Assembly: GCA_004321805.1 (NCBI GenBank)
Contig: SGZV01000007.1
Span: 1-57,648 of the forward strand
From: an alpha proteobacterium HIMB59
GTDB taxonomy: Bacteria; Pseudomonadota; Alphaproteobacteria; HIMB59
Length of the DNA stretch: 57,648 nt
Reading direction: 5' to 3'
Made by a program: the position numbers and the translations under genes
Notes under the pieces: model-generated
What the model saw: the letters and a program-made list of their open reading frames with translations, nothing else
Told to the model about the DNA's origin: nothing
The model's database searches: none
In this document: piece by piece, positions 48,795 through 57,071 of the stretch
Layout: each line of letters begins with the position of its first letter
How positions within the stretch are numbered: the stretch's first letter is position 1

Positions 48795-49310
48795 ATGCTA
48801 ATTTTAAATTGGATATCCAAAAAGATTGATCGTTTTAATACTTTTGTTGGATATTTGTGTGGTTTATTCGCTTTTCTCATGGTTGCGGTTGTATTTACTG
48901 TGGTTGTGCTTAGGTATGGATTTAGTATCGGATTTATTTGGATGCAAGAAATTTACGTATGGCTTCATAGTTTCATTTTTATGCTTGGTAGTGGCTTTAC
49001 TTATTTAGCTAACGAACATGTTCGGATTGATGTTTTTTATCGAGAAGCATCTGAGAGATATAAAGCTTGGGTTAATTTGATTGGAAACATTTTTTTACTA
49101 TCTCCTTTTCTCTATATTATTTGGAAATATAGTTATCCTTTTGTTTATCGATCTTTTTTTATGAATGAAGTGTCAAGGGAAGCAGGTGGCATGCCAGCAC
49201 TTTATATTCTTAAAAGTGCCATATTATGGTTTTGTTTAGTTTTATTCTTACAGCTTATTTCTAACGTTTGTAAGTCACTTATAGTTATTATTGGAAAGAA
49301 AAATATATGA
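48795..49310 (+). CDS. dctQ: TRAP transporter small permease (DctQ)
   Basis: A 171-residue four-helix membrane protein, the small subunit of a tripartite ATP-independent periplasmic transporter. The family pattern NTFVGYLCGLFAFLMVAVVF, WMQEIYVWLHSFIFMLGSGF and a conserved HVRIDVFY are seen. It overlaps dctM (ATGA). The partner binding protein is on the opposite strand just downstream of dctM. Confidence 0.93.
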   Translation: MLILNWISKKIDRFNTFVGYLCGLFAFLMVAVVFTVVVLRYGFSIGFIWMQEIYVWLHSFIFMLGSGFTYLANEHVRIDVFYREASERYKAWVNLIGNIFLLSPFLYIIWKYSYPFVYRSFFMNEVSREAGGMPALYILKSAILWFCLVLFLQLISNVCKSLIVIIGKKNI

Positions 49311-50680
49311 CGCCTGAAATTTTATCGATAATAATGTTTTTTACAACTTTAGCTCTTTTGCTTTTTGGTTTTCCGGTTGCTTTTACACTCGCTGGATCTG
49401 CGTTAATTTTTGGATTTGTTGGTAATTATCTAGAAATATTCAATTTTCGAATGATAGGCTTCTTCCCCCAAAGAATTTTTGGAACTATGATTAATGAGCC
49501 CTTAGTTGCAGTTCCTCTTTTTATTTTTATGGGAATAATGTTAGAGAAAACAAAAATTGCAGCTGGTCTTCTACAGTCAATCGGAGAATTATTTGGCACT
49601 ACTAAAGGGGGGCTCGGTATAGGAGTTGTAATAGTGGGTATGCTTTTAGCGGCCTCTACGGGAATCGTTGGTGCAACTGTTGTTACGATGGGAATGTTGT
49701 CATTGCCTTCAATGATGAAAGCTGGCTATGATCAAAAAATCGCTACAGGTACTATATGTGCAGCAGGTACTCTTGGTCAAATCATCCCTCCTTCTATAGT
49801 GTTAGTGCTATTAGCTACAATACTTCAAGGTGCCAATGAAGAGGCCGCTTTGCTTCGAGGGGAGTTAGCTCCAGATCCTGTCACAGCAATAGATTTATTT
49901 GCTGGAGCAATATTGCCAGGATTAATGTTGGTAGTAATGTTTATCGTGTTTATTTATTTTTATGCGCGAGTTTTTCCTAATTCATGTCCACCTATTAAAA
50001 CTGATCGAACAAGAAATGAAATATATATTGAAGCATTAAAATCAATCTTACCACCTATCATATTAATAGTATTAGTATTGGGTTCTATTTTATTTGGTAT
50101 CGCTACCCCGACTGAGTCAGCTTCTGTAGGTGCAGTTGGTGCTGCTATTATTGCCTATACTAAAGGTGAGCTTACCTTTCAAAATATCAAAGACACAGCT
50201 TTGGGAACAGTAAAGTTAAGTTCATTCGTATTTGTCATTCTTATTGGAGCATCAATGTTTTCATTAGTGTTTCGAGGATTTGGTGGAGACGAAATGATTG
50301 AACACTTCTTGGGAAGTCTTCCTGGTGGTATGTACACTGGTTTATTAATTGTCATGATTGCAATTTTTTTATTAGGGTTTTTCTTAGACTACATAGAAAT
50401 TATTTTTGTCATAGTTCCATTGGTAGGGCCCATTCTAATTGCCAATGGTGCTGATCCCTTATGGTTAGGAATTTTAATATCACTTAATTTGCAAACTAGT
50501 TTCTTGACCCCTCCTTTTGGATTTTCTCTTTTCTTTCTAAGAGGCGTCGCTCCAGAAGAGATTCAAACTCGAAATATATATAAAGGTGTAGTTCCCTTCA
50601 TAGGAATACAAGTACTTGCAATTCTGGTTGTGGGATTTTTTCCAGGTATTGCAACCTGGCTTCCAAACTTAATGTTTTAA
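49307..50680 (+). CDS. dctM: TRAP transporter large permease (DctM)
   Basis: A 457-residue polytopic permease (about 11-12 helices) of the DctM family that uses a sodium gradient. Features: PLFIFMGIMLEKT, the GTLGQIIPPSIVLVLLA motif and the repeat SLNLQTSFLTPPFGFSLF in the second half. This subtype normally pairs with TakP-like binding proteins for 2-oxo acids or lactate. It converges on dctP with a shared terminator. Confidence 0.95.
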   Translation: MTPEILSIIMFFTTLALLLFGFPVAFTLAGSALIFGFVGNYLEIFNFRMIGFFPQRIFGTMINEPLVAVPLFIFMGIMLEKTKIAAGLLQSIGELFGTTKGGLGIGVVIVGMLLAASTGIVGATVVTMGMLSLPSMMKAGYDQKIATGTICAAGTLGQIIPPSIVLVLLATILQGANEEAALLRGELAPDPVTAIDLFAGAILPGLMLVVMFIVFIYFYARVFPNSCPPIKTDRTRNEIYIEALKSILPPIILIVLVLGSILFGIATPTESASVGAVGAAIIAYTKGELTFQNIKDTALGTVKLSSFVFVILIGASMFSLVFRGFGGDEMIEHFLGSLPGGMYTGLLIVMIAIFLLGFFLDYIEIIFVIVPLVGPILIANGADPLWLGILISLNLQTSFLTPPFGFSLFFLRGVAPEEIQTRNIYKGVVPFIGIQVLAILVVGFFPGIATWLPNLMF

Positions 50681-50686
50681 AAGATA

Positions 50687-50710
50687 ATTGCCCCCAAAGG
50701 TGGGGGCAAT
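50687..50710. terminator. Bidirectional hairpin terminator between dctM and dctP
   Basis: ATTGCCCCC at 50687-50695 pairs with GGGGGCAAT at 50702-50710 (9 bp) around a six-base loop. The hairpin is centred between the two convergent genes and is the strongest hairpin I noticed in a gene gap. Flanking A/T-rich runs on each side are moderate rather than perfect U-tracts. Confidence 0.75.
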
Positions 50711-50722
50711 AAAAGATTTTAT

Positions 50723-51850
50723 CTAAGCAGATGGGTAAGCAAAAGGTAAGCTTCGAGCTCTGAGATATTCTTTCTCAGAAACACCTGTCCATCTTAGAAT
50801 TGATGATCTGAAGTTAACAATATGTGAGAATAAAGCCTGTGCTTCAGGGTCTTTACTAGCAATATCACTAACAACTTCACCAGCTCTTTGACCAAGGTCA
50901 TTCATTACTGAGTCAGGAAGTTGTCTCATTTGAACACCATGCTCATTAATGAGTTTTTGATATGAACTATCGTTTACAGCTTGGAAGTGAGATAGTACCT
51001 CCATATTGACTGCTTTTGATGCAACAGTGATCATCTCTCTTGTAGCGTCATCTAATTTTTCCCACTCAAACATATCGATTGAGCAATCCAAAATAGTGGC
51101 TGGCTCGTGCCATCCTGGATTATAGTAATACTTAGCAGCTTGATATAAACCAGCTCCTAAATCTGCTGCTGGGCCAATCCACTCAGTAGCGTCAATAGCA
51201 CCAGAGGCTAAAGCTGGAAGAACATCAGATCCTGCCAATAGGACTGTATTAGCGCCGTAAGATTTTAAAACCTCACCACCCAAACCTGGCATTCTAATTT
51301 TTAATCCATTGAAGTCTTCAATCGCAGTAATTTCTTTATTATACCATCCGCCCATTTGGTTTCCGGTATTACCTAAAGGTAAGAACTTCACGCCAATAGC
51401 ATTATAAGCTTTATCTGCTGCCTCAATACCACCGCCATAGTAACACCAAGCGTTTTGCTCTTGTGCAGTTAATCCAAAAGGCATTGCTGCAGAGAACTGT
51501 GTAGCATTACTTACATTAGTCCAATAATAACCTGCACCATAAGCCATTTGAGCTGCGCCAGACCTTACTGCATCCAATGACTCCAGAGCAGGGACTAATT
51601 CATTAGCATGATAAACAGTTATTTTTAATTTATCAGACTGATTATTAATATAGCTTGCAAATCTCTCAATAGCTTTGCCTAATAGACTAGCTTTACCGAA
51701 AGCAGAACAAGCAATCCATTCCATGTGACCGCCAGAGATCGCAGGGGCAGGAAAGGAAGAAACCGTAGCTGCACCAAGCGCTGCAGCACCGGCACCTTTC
51801 AGGAAGCTTCTTCTTTTCATGGGCTTATTATTTTTTATTTTTTTTGCCAT
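50723..51850 (-). CDS. TRAP transporter substrate-binding protein, Tat-exported (DctP/TakP type)
   Basis: A 375-residue periplasmic solute receptor. The signal MKRRSFLKGAGAAALGAATV carries a full twin-arginine motif. The mature part has the TakP-group pattern: RMPGLGGEVL, SGAIDATEWIGPAADL and YYYNPGWHEPATIL, the ligand pocket for 2-oxo acids or lactate, often with a metal ion. A strong AGGAGGG ribosome-binding site precedes the ATG. Unlike the usual dctPQM operon it faces dctQM. Confidence 0.93.
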   Translation of the reverse strand: MAKKIKNNKPMKRRSFLKGAGAAALGAATVSSFPAPAISGGHMEWIACSAFGKASLLGKAIERFASYINNQSDKLKITVYHANELVPALESLDAVRSGAAQMAYGAGYYWTNVSNATQFSAAMPFGLTAQEQNAWCYYGGGIEAADKAYNAIGVKFLPLGNTGNQMGGWYNKEITAIEDFNGLKIRMPGLGGEVLKSYGANTVLLAGSDVLPALASGAIDATEWIGPAADLGAGLYQAAKYYYNPGWHEPATILDCSIDMFEWEKLDDATREMITVASKAVNMEVLSHFQAVNDSSYQKLINEHGVQMRQLPDSVMNDLGQRAGEVVSDIASKDPEAQALFSHIVNFRSSILRWTGVSEKEYLRARSLPFAYPSA

Positions 51851-51885
51851 AAATATTTCCCTCCTAGTTTGTAAGAAATAATTAA

Positions 51886-52776
51886 TTATTTTTTATTAGT
51901 AATAATTATACCAACAATAACTGATACTATTCCAGCGTAATGATAGATGTGGAGAGTTTCTTGAAATACTAAAAAGGCAAGAATTCCGCCAAAAATAGGC
52001 ATTAAATGAAGATAAGGCCCGGACTTATTAGGACCTATTAAAGCTACGCCTGTATTCCAACACATATATGAAATAATACTTGGGAAAAAGCCAGTATAAG
52101 CAATAACGAGCAAAGACTCTTTAGATATTTTTAAGATATTTTCCTGAATAAAAATATCAAATAGATACACAGGGAATAAAAGAATAACTGTTAAGCCAAA
52201 TGATATATATAAAAAACTAAAACCTGATACACCAGTTTCATTTTTTTTAAGAAAAATGGAGTATAAAGCCCAAGAGGTAACAGCTAATAAAATAAATATA
52301 TCCCCCGTATAAAAATCAGACTGGAAAATATTTTGATAATTTCCTCTTGCTACAACATAGCTTACACCAATAAGAGATATTACGACGCCCACCATCTGGT
52401 AGGCATTCGTATCAATTTTATAAATAATACGATTAAATAATATGATTAACATTGGTGTTGTAGAGATGATTAATAGAGCATTAATAACTGTCGTAGCTGT
52501 TAATCCAAGATATACAAGTGTGTTAAATAAAGTAGGGCCAGTTAAAATTATTAAAAAAATCATGATTGGTTGTTTTTTTAATAGAGGTAAATCTTTAATT
52601 GCTTTAGAAATACAAAAAGGTGTTAGGATCAAAAAAGCAATTACCCAGCGATAAAAACCTAATGACAAAGGAGAAACTAAACTTTCAACAGATGCCAGTC
52701 GCCCAACAACAAAGTTACCTGACCAAAATAAAGATGCGAAACATAAAACAATTGCTGCTTTAATAGAGTTACTCAA
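51886..52776 (-). CDS. EamA/DMT-family transporter
   Basis: A 296-residue, ten-helix EamA permease, starting at TTG (52776), since no ATG lies close to the expected N-terminus. The first repeat starts AAIVLCFASLFWSGNFVVGR, a common DMT start, and the second ends LHIYHYAGIVSVIVGIII. Substrate unknown. It is 35 bases upstream of dctP and just downstream of the thiolase gene on the same strand. Confidence 0.85.
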   Translation of the reverse strand: MSNSIKAAIVLCFASLFWSGNFVVGRLASVESLVSPLSLGFYRWVIAFLILTPFCISKAIKDLPLLKKQPIMIFLIILTGPTLFNTLVYLGLTATTVINALLIISTTPMLIILFNRIIYKIDTNAYQMVGVVISLIGVSYVVARGNYQNIFQSDFYTGDIFILLAVTSWALYSIFLKKNETGVSGFSFLYISFGLTVILLFPVYLFDIFIQENILKISKESLLVIAYTGFFPSIISYMCWNTGVALIGPNKSGPYLHLMPIFGGILAFLVFQETLHIYHYAGIVSVIVGIIITNKK

Positions 52777-52785
52777 ACGAGAATA

Positions 52786-53934
52786 TTACAATCTTTCAAT
52801 TGCCATTGCCAAACCTTGTCCTCCACCAATGCACATACTGGCAACACCAAACTTTTGTTTAGTTCTTTTTAACTGGTGGGCAAGGGTTGTAATAATTCTT
52901 GTACCAGAGCATCCTATGGGGTGACCAAGAGCTATTGCACCTCCAGCAATGTTTAGTTTATTAGGGTCAATTTTTAAGGAGCGTTGTACTGCTATAGAGG
53001 TAGCTGCGAAAGCCTCATTAATCTCAACTAAATCAAAAAACCCTATATTTATTGACATTTTTTTCATAAGTTTTTCTATAGCTGTTATGGGTGTAATGCC
53101 CATGTAATCTGGGTTGCCCGCAGAAGAGGACCAGGCTAATACTTTTGCCAGTGGTTTGATTTTATTAGTTTTAATATATGACTCAGATGCTAAAGCCAAA
53201 AAAGAAGCTCCATCATTTAATGAGGAAGCATTACCTGCGGTAACTGTTCCTTTGTTTTTAAAGACAGCTTTTAATTGTCCAAGTTTTACTAAAGTTGTAT
53301 CAGTTCGCACCTGATCTTTTACATCAGATTTAATTAGCTCGTTTTTGAAATATTTATTTTTTAGAGCTTTATATGTTTTTACATAAGATTTGTAGGAATA
53401 ATGATCTTGTTCTTGTCTAGTGACGGAGTATTTCTGAGATACGTTCTCAGCTGTGATGCCCATATGTTCTTTAGAAAATGCATCAGTTAAACCATCATTA
53501 ACCAATGTATCTATAAATACATTGTTTCCTAATTTATTTTCCCCTGTGCGAGTTAAATAAGCGTGTCTTGCACGAGACATGCTTTCCTGACCGCCTACTA
53601 AAAGCAAGTCAGACTCACCAGAGAATATTTTCAAAGACCCGTCTATAGCTGCGCGCATACCGCTTCCACAAACTTGATTAACAACATATGAAAACGATGA
53701 TTGTTGCATGCCCGACCCAAGAGCCACTTGTCTTGCAGTATTCATACCTAATCCACTTGTTAATACTTGACCTAAAACAAGTCCTTCAATTTCTTTTTTT
53801 TGGAGTTTTGGGTTACGGTCAAGCAAACCTGTAACACAACTAATTCCTAGATCAACCGACTCAATTTTTTTGTATTGACCTAGATAGGCCCCAATAGGTG
53901 TTCTAGCACAATCAATTATATAAGTATTAGTCAT
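52786..53934 (-). CDS. Acetyl-CoA C-acetyltransferase (thiolase)
   Basis: Biosynthetic/degradative thiolase, 382 residues. The nucleophile Cys89 lies in VNQVCGSGMRAA, the catalytic His in GGAIALGHPIGCSGTR (near 338) and Cys368 in MCIGGGQG. It overlaps the upstream acetoacetyl-CoA synthetase gene by 8 bases, so acetoacetyl-CoA made there would be split to two acetyl-CoA. PhaA/AtoB type; no phaB or phaC is here. Confidence 0.92.
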   Translation of the reverse strand: MTNTYIIDCARTPIGAYLGQYKKIESVDLGISCVTGLLDRNPKLQKKEIEGLVLGQVLTSGLGMNTARQVALGSGMQQSSFSYVVNQVCGSGMRAAIDGSLKIFSGESDLLLVGGQESMSRARHAYLTRTGENKLGNNVFIDTLVNDGLTDAFSKEHMGITAENVSQKYSVTRQEQDHYSYKSYVKTYKALKNKYFKNELIKSDVKDQVRTDTTLVKLGQLKAVFKNKGTVTAGNASSLNDGASFLALASESYIKTNKIKPLAKVLAWSSSAGNPDYMGITPITAIEKLMKKMSINIGFFDLVEINEAFAATSIAVQRSLKIDPNKLNIAGGAIALGHPIGCSGTRIITTLAHQLKRTKQKFGVASMCIGGGQGLAMAIERL

Positions 53935-55843
53935 TAATTTTTAATTTCTTATATTCTTCAATTACCCCTGAGTTAGCGATAGCTCCCAGATTTTGAACTG
54001 TATCATTATTAATTATTTTTTTGACTAGAATTTCAGAGTTTTTGCCACTTTTTGTTCTTGGGATATCTGAAACACAAAAAATTTTCCACGGAACGTGTCT
54101 TGGACTTAATGTTGATTTTAGATGTTTTTTAACATCTAGATCATATTGATATGGTAATTTTTTAGAAGTTTTTAAAAATAAAATTACCTTCTCATCATTA
54201 TCAGTGAGATAACCTGTAGCTAGGCTATCCATTATCCAATCAAATTTTTGTAAACTGTTATATATTTCACCAGTTCCAATTCTTACACCACCAGGATTGA
54301 GGGTAGCGTCGGAGCGACCATAAATAATATAGCCTCCATTTTTAGTTTTTTGAACATAATCGCCATGAGACCAAATGTTATTAAATTTTTCAAAATAAGC
54401 TGATTTGTATTTTTTGAACCGTTTATCATTCCAAAAATATATAGGCTTTGATGGAAAGGGTGTTTTACAAACTAGCTCGCCAGTTTTATTTGTGGGTTTA
54501 CCTTTTTCATCAAATACATCTATGTTCATGCCCAAACCAGGTCCTTGTATTTCTCCAGCAAAAACTGGAAGAGTGGGTACACCAAGCATAAAACATGAAA
54601 CAATATCTGTTCCTCCACTAACTGAATGGATAAATGCATTTGAATTAAGTTTTTTATTAATAAATTTGAAAGTTTCAGGACTAAGAGGAGAGCCTGTAGA
54701 GATAAAACATTCTATATTTTTAAGAATATTTTTTGTTTTACTCTTATAGTTATTTTGGATTGCTTCATAGATTTTAGCCCCAGCTCCTAACATCGTTGCT
54801 TTTGTTCTTTTGGAAATATTTATAATTTTATTTGCACTAGGATAAAAAGGTGAGCCATCATATAGAACTATTGAAGAGCCTAACAATAGATTAGAAACAG
54901 TCCAGTTCCACATCATCCATCCACATGTAGTCAAAAAAAACATCTTAGTATTTTCTTTTACATTTGTATGAAGAGATAATTCCTTAACATGTTGAATAAG
55001 AGATCCACCATGGCCATGGGTTATACATTTAGGTAATCCTGTTGTTCCACTTGAATACAATACATACAAAGGATGATTAAATTCAACCTGCTCGGGAGGA
55101 TTATTGATCATATATTTTTTATTAGAGTAAATTTTACTTAATTGAGAAATTTGATTTGTAGAGGGATAGCCAGCATTTATAATTTTTGGATTATTTAATT
55201 TTCTTTTTAATTGCGAAAGATTTTTTGAATAATCAAATTTTTTGCCATTATAAAAATAATAATCTCCAATTATTAATACTTTAGGATTTAATTGAGAAAA
55301 TCTGTCAACCACTGCTTTTATTCCAAAATCAGAAGAACATGATGACCAAACTGCTCCTATTTTAGCAGCTGCTAGGAAAGAAATAATAGTATCAGGGATA
55401 TTCGGTAAGTATCCAGCAATAACATCACCTTTTTTAATTTTTAATGATTTGAAATAATTACTTAAAGAATTGACTCTATTATTTAAATTTTTATATGTAA
55501 TTTTTTCTTCAAAATTATTCTCTCCCACAAAATGTATAGCTAAATCTTGTGACATATTATTAAAAATTAGTTGATAATAATTGACAAGACTCTTATCAAA
55601 AAACACTGTTTTCCAAAATTGGGATTTTTTATTTAAAATTTTAAAAGTCTTTTTTTGTACTAATGGAATATCAAAATGATCTTTCAAAAATTTCCAAAAC
55701 TGATCAGGATATTGGTTAGACCATTGCCAAAAGTTTTTATAGTCAGAAAATTTTCTATTAAATTTTTTTTCTACTGCTTTTTTAAAGTTATATAAGTTTG
55801 TTGACTGTATTTTCTTTAAGGAAGGTTGATAAAGTTTAGCCAT
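53927..55843 (-). CDS. Acetoacetyl-CoA synthetase
   Basis: ANL-superfamily ligase of the acetoacetate-CoA ligase family, 638 residues. The N-terminus has NFWQWSNQYPDQFWKFLKDH, the AMP-binding P-loop is YSSGTTGLPKCITHGHGGSL, and the family motifs GAVWSSCSSDFG and TCGWMMWNWTVSNLLLGS are intact. It activates acetoacetate with ATP and CoA. With the overlapping thiolase it forms a two-step acetoacetate catabolic unit. Confidence 0.92.
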   Translation of the reverse strand: MAKLYQPSLKKIQSTNLYNFKKAVEKKFNRKFSDYKNFWQWSNQYPDQFWKFLKDHFDIPLVQKKTFKILNKKSQFWKTVFFDKSLVNYYQLIFNNMSQDLAIHFVGENNFEEKITYKNLNNRVNSLSNYFKSLKIKKGDVIAGYLPNIPDTIISFLAAAKIGAVWSSCSSDFGIKAVVDRFSQLNPKVLIIGDYYFYNGKKFDYSKNLSQLKRKLNNPKIINAGYPSTNQISQLSKIYSNKKYMINNPPEQVEFNHPLYVLYSSGTTGLPKCITHGHGGSLIQHVKELSLHTNVKENTKMFFLTTCGWMMWNWTVSNLLLGSSIVLYDGSPFYPSANKIINISKRTKATMLGAGAKIYEAIQNNYKSKTKNILKNIECFISTGSPLSPETFKFINKKLNSNAFIHSVSGGTDIVSCFMLGVPTLPVFAGEIQGPGLGMNIDVFDEKGKPTNKTGELVCKTPFPSKPIYFWNDKRFKKYKSAYFEKFNNIWSHGDYVQKTKNGGYIIYGRSDATLNPGGVRIGTGEIYNSLQKFDWIMDSLATGYLTDNDEKVILFLKTSKKLPYQYDLDVKKHLKSTLSPRHVPWKIFCVSDIPRTKSGKNSEILVKKIINNDTVQNLGAIANSGVIEEYKKLKIND

Positions 55844-55844
55844 C

Positions 55845-56231
55845 CTATCTTAATAACAAAGCTATATTTTCAGGTATTTTTTTAGGTTTTCCTTTAGTAT
55901 TAACGCAAACCATTATGATATTTGATTGAAAAATAATTTTATTATTTCTATAAATATTTTGTTCTAATTCAAAGGAAGCATTTTTAACTTGTATAATTTT
56001 TGAATGAACTTCCAAAATATCCTCAAGTTTTGCTGATTGTAAGTATTCGCAATTAACTTTTTTTACAATAAATAGGCAATCATAATCATCATGTAATTGA
56101 TTAAGTGTAAAGCCCAGATCTTGAATCATATTTGTACGAGCTCTTTCAGTAAACTTTAAATAATTAGCATAATAAACTACCCCACCTGAGTCAGTATCTT
56201 CATAGTAAACTTTTAATGAGAAATTAAACAT
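55845..56231 (-). CDS. ybgC: YbgC-family acyl-CoA thioesterase
   Basis: A 128-residue hotdog thioesterase. The signature YYEDTDSGGVVYYANYLKF contains the catalytic Asp. YbgC normally lies with tolQRAB-pal; here it is between acetoacetyl-CoA synthetase and a 26-codon gene. The start ATG overlaps the microprotein stop (TAATG). Confidence 0.9.
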   Translation of the reverse strand: MFNFSLKVYYEDTDSGGVVYYANYLKFTERARTNMIQDLGFTLNQLHDDYDCLFIVKKVNCEYLQSAKLEDILEVHSKIIQVKNASFELEQNIYRNNKIIFQSNIIMVCVNTKGKPKKIPENIALLLR

Positions 56232-56311
56232 TATGTTACAAGACCTATGTATAATAAGTATGTCAAAGAAATTATCGCTATTCCAAAAATTAAATATTTA
56301 TATCCGCCCAT
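56231..56311 (-). CDS. 26-aa single-helix membrane microprotein
   Basis: The sequence MGGYKYLIFGIAIISLTYLL, then YIGLVT, is essentially one transmembrane helix. It starts two bases after the bioY stop (TAA-TC-ATG) and its own stop overlaps the ybgC start (TAATG). This exact packing in a streamlined genome argues for real translation. The GGY start faintly recalls CcmD-type haem-export peptides, but no ccm genes are nearby; function unknown. Confidence 0.55.
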   Translation of the reverse strand: MGGYKYLIFGIAIISLTYLLYIGLVT

Positions 56312-56313
56312 GA

Positions 56314-56865
56314 TTATTCGTTATTTTTTAATTTAAGTATTAAAAAATAAATCATTACTGAAGCTAATAAAACTTTGAAAAATTCACCATAAATTAAAGG
56401 TAAAAAATTATCCATAAATGCTTTTTGAAAACCTATGAAGTAAGAAAGATGACAAATACCAATAATATACATTGAACAAAACCCTAAAAAGATTGACATA
56501 AAGATTTTTGTAAAATTGTTTAAACCTTTTTTTAAAATATAAAATATTGTGAGTGATGCAAATAACATCCCGTACAGGAATCCAAAATTTGGAGAAAATA
56601 CAAATTCAAAACCACCGCCATCAGAAAATATTGGTAGTCCTAAAATACCAAATAAAAGATAAATAAATATGGCACGAAATCCTAATATGCCCATAAATGA
56701 AGAAATAAAATAAACAACTAATGTTTGTAATGTCATGGGTGATGGAAAAAAAGGAATGGATATTTTTGATGAAATTGTTAGCAGAATAACTCCGAGTATC
56801 ACTAAATAATATTTTGAAAAAAATTGTTTACCAAATATTTTCTCACTAATAAAATTATTTTTCAT
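56314..56865 (-). CDS. bioY: Biotin transporter BioY
   Basis: S-component of an ECF biotin transporter, 183 residues, six predicted membrane helices. Family motifs: IPFFPSPMTLQTLVVYFISS at the start, GLPIFSDGGGFEFVFSPNFGFLYGM in the middle. No ATPase or T-component (bioMN) is nearby; solitary BioY proteins occur in many marine bacteria. First gene of the bioY-microprotein-ybgC run. Confidence 0.93.
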   Translation of the reverse strand: MKNNFISEKIFGKQFFSKYYLVILGVILLTISSKISIPFFPSPMTLQTLVVYFISSFMGILGFRAIFIYLLFGILGLPIFSDGGGFEFVFSPNFGFLYGMLFASLTIFYILKKGLNNFTKIFMSIFLGFCSMYIIGICHLSYFIGFQKAFMDNFLPLIYGEFFKVLLASVMIYFLILKLKNNE

Positions 56866-56996
56866 AATACAAATAGAATTTTTAAATAATATATAACATG
56901 GTTTATGATCTCTATATAGAATGACTTTCTAAAAATTGTCAAATAGTCAGTGAATATTTCTATGAATTTTAAGAAAAGTTAATAAAATCAATAATT

Positions 56997-57071
56997 GGTT
57001 CCGTGGTGTAACGGATAGCACGAATGACTTCGGATCATTTAGTCAGGGTTCGAATCCTTGCGGGACCGCCA
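56997..57071 (+). tRNA. tRNA-Arg(TCG)
   Basis: Hand-drawn cloverleaf: acceptor GGTTCCG pairs with CGGGACC (57061-57067), with one T-G wobble; anticodon stem AATGA/TCATT around CTTCGGA gives anticodon TCG; T stem CAGGG/CCTTG around TTCGAAT. The discriminator is G, with encoded CCA at 57069-57071. It is similar to the ACG isoacceptor at 11849. The PAP2 gene runs into its 3' half on the other strand. Confidence 0.95.
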
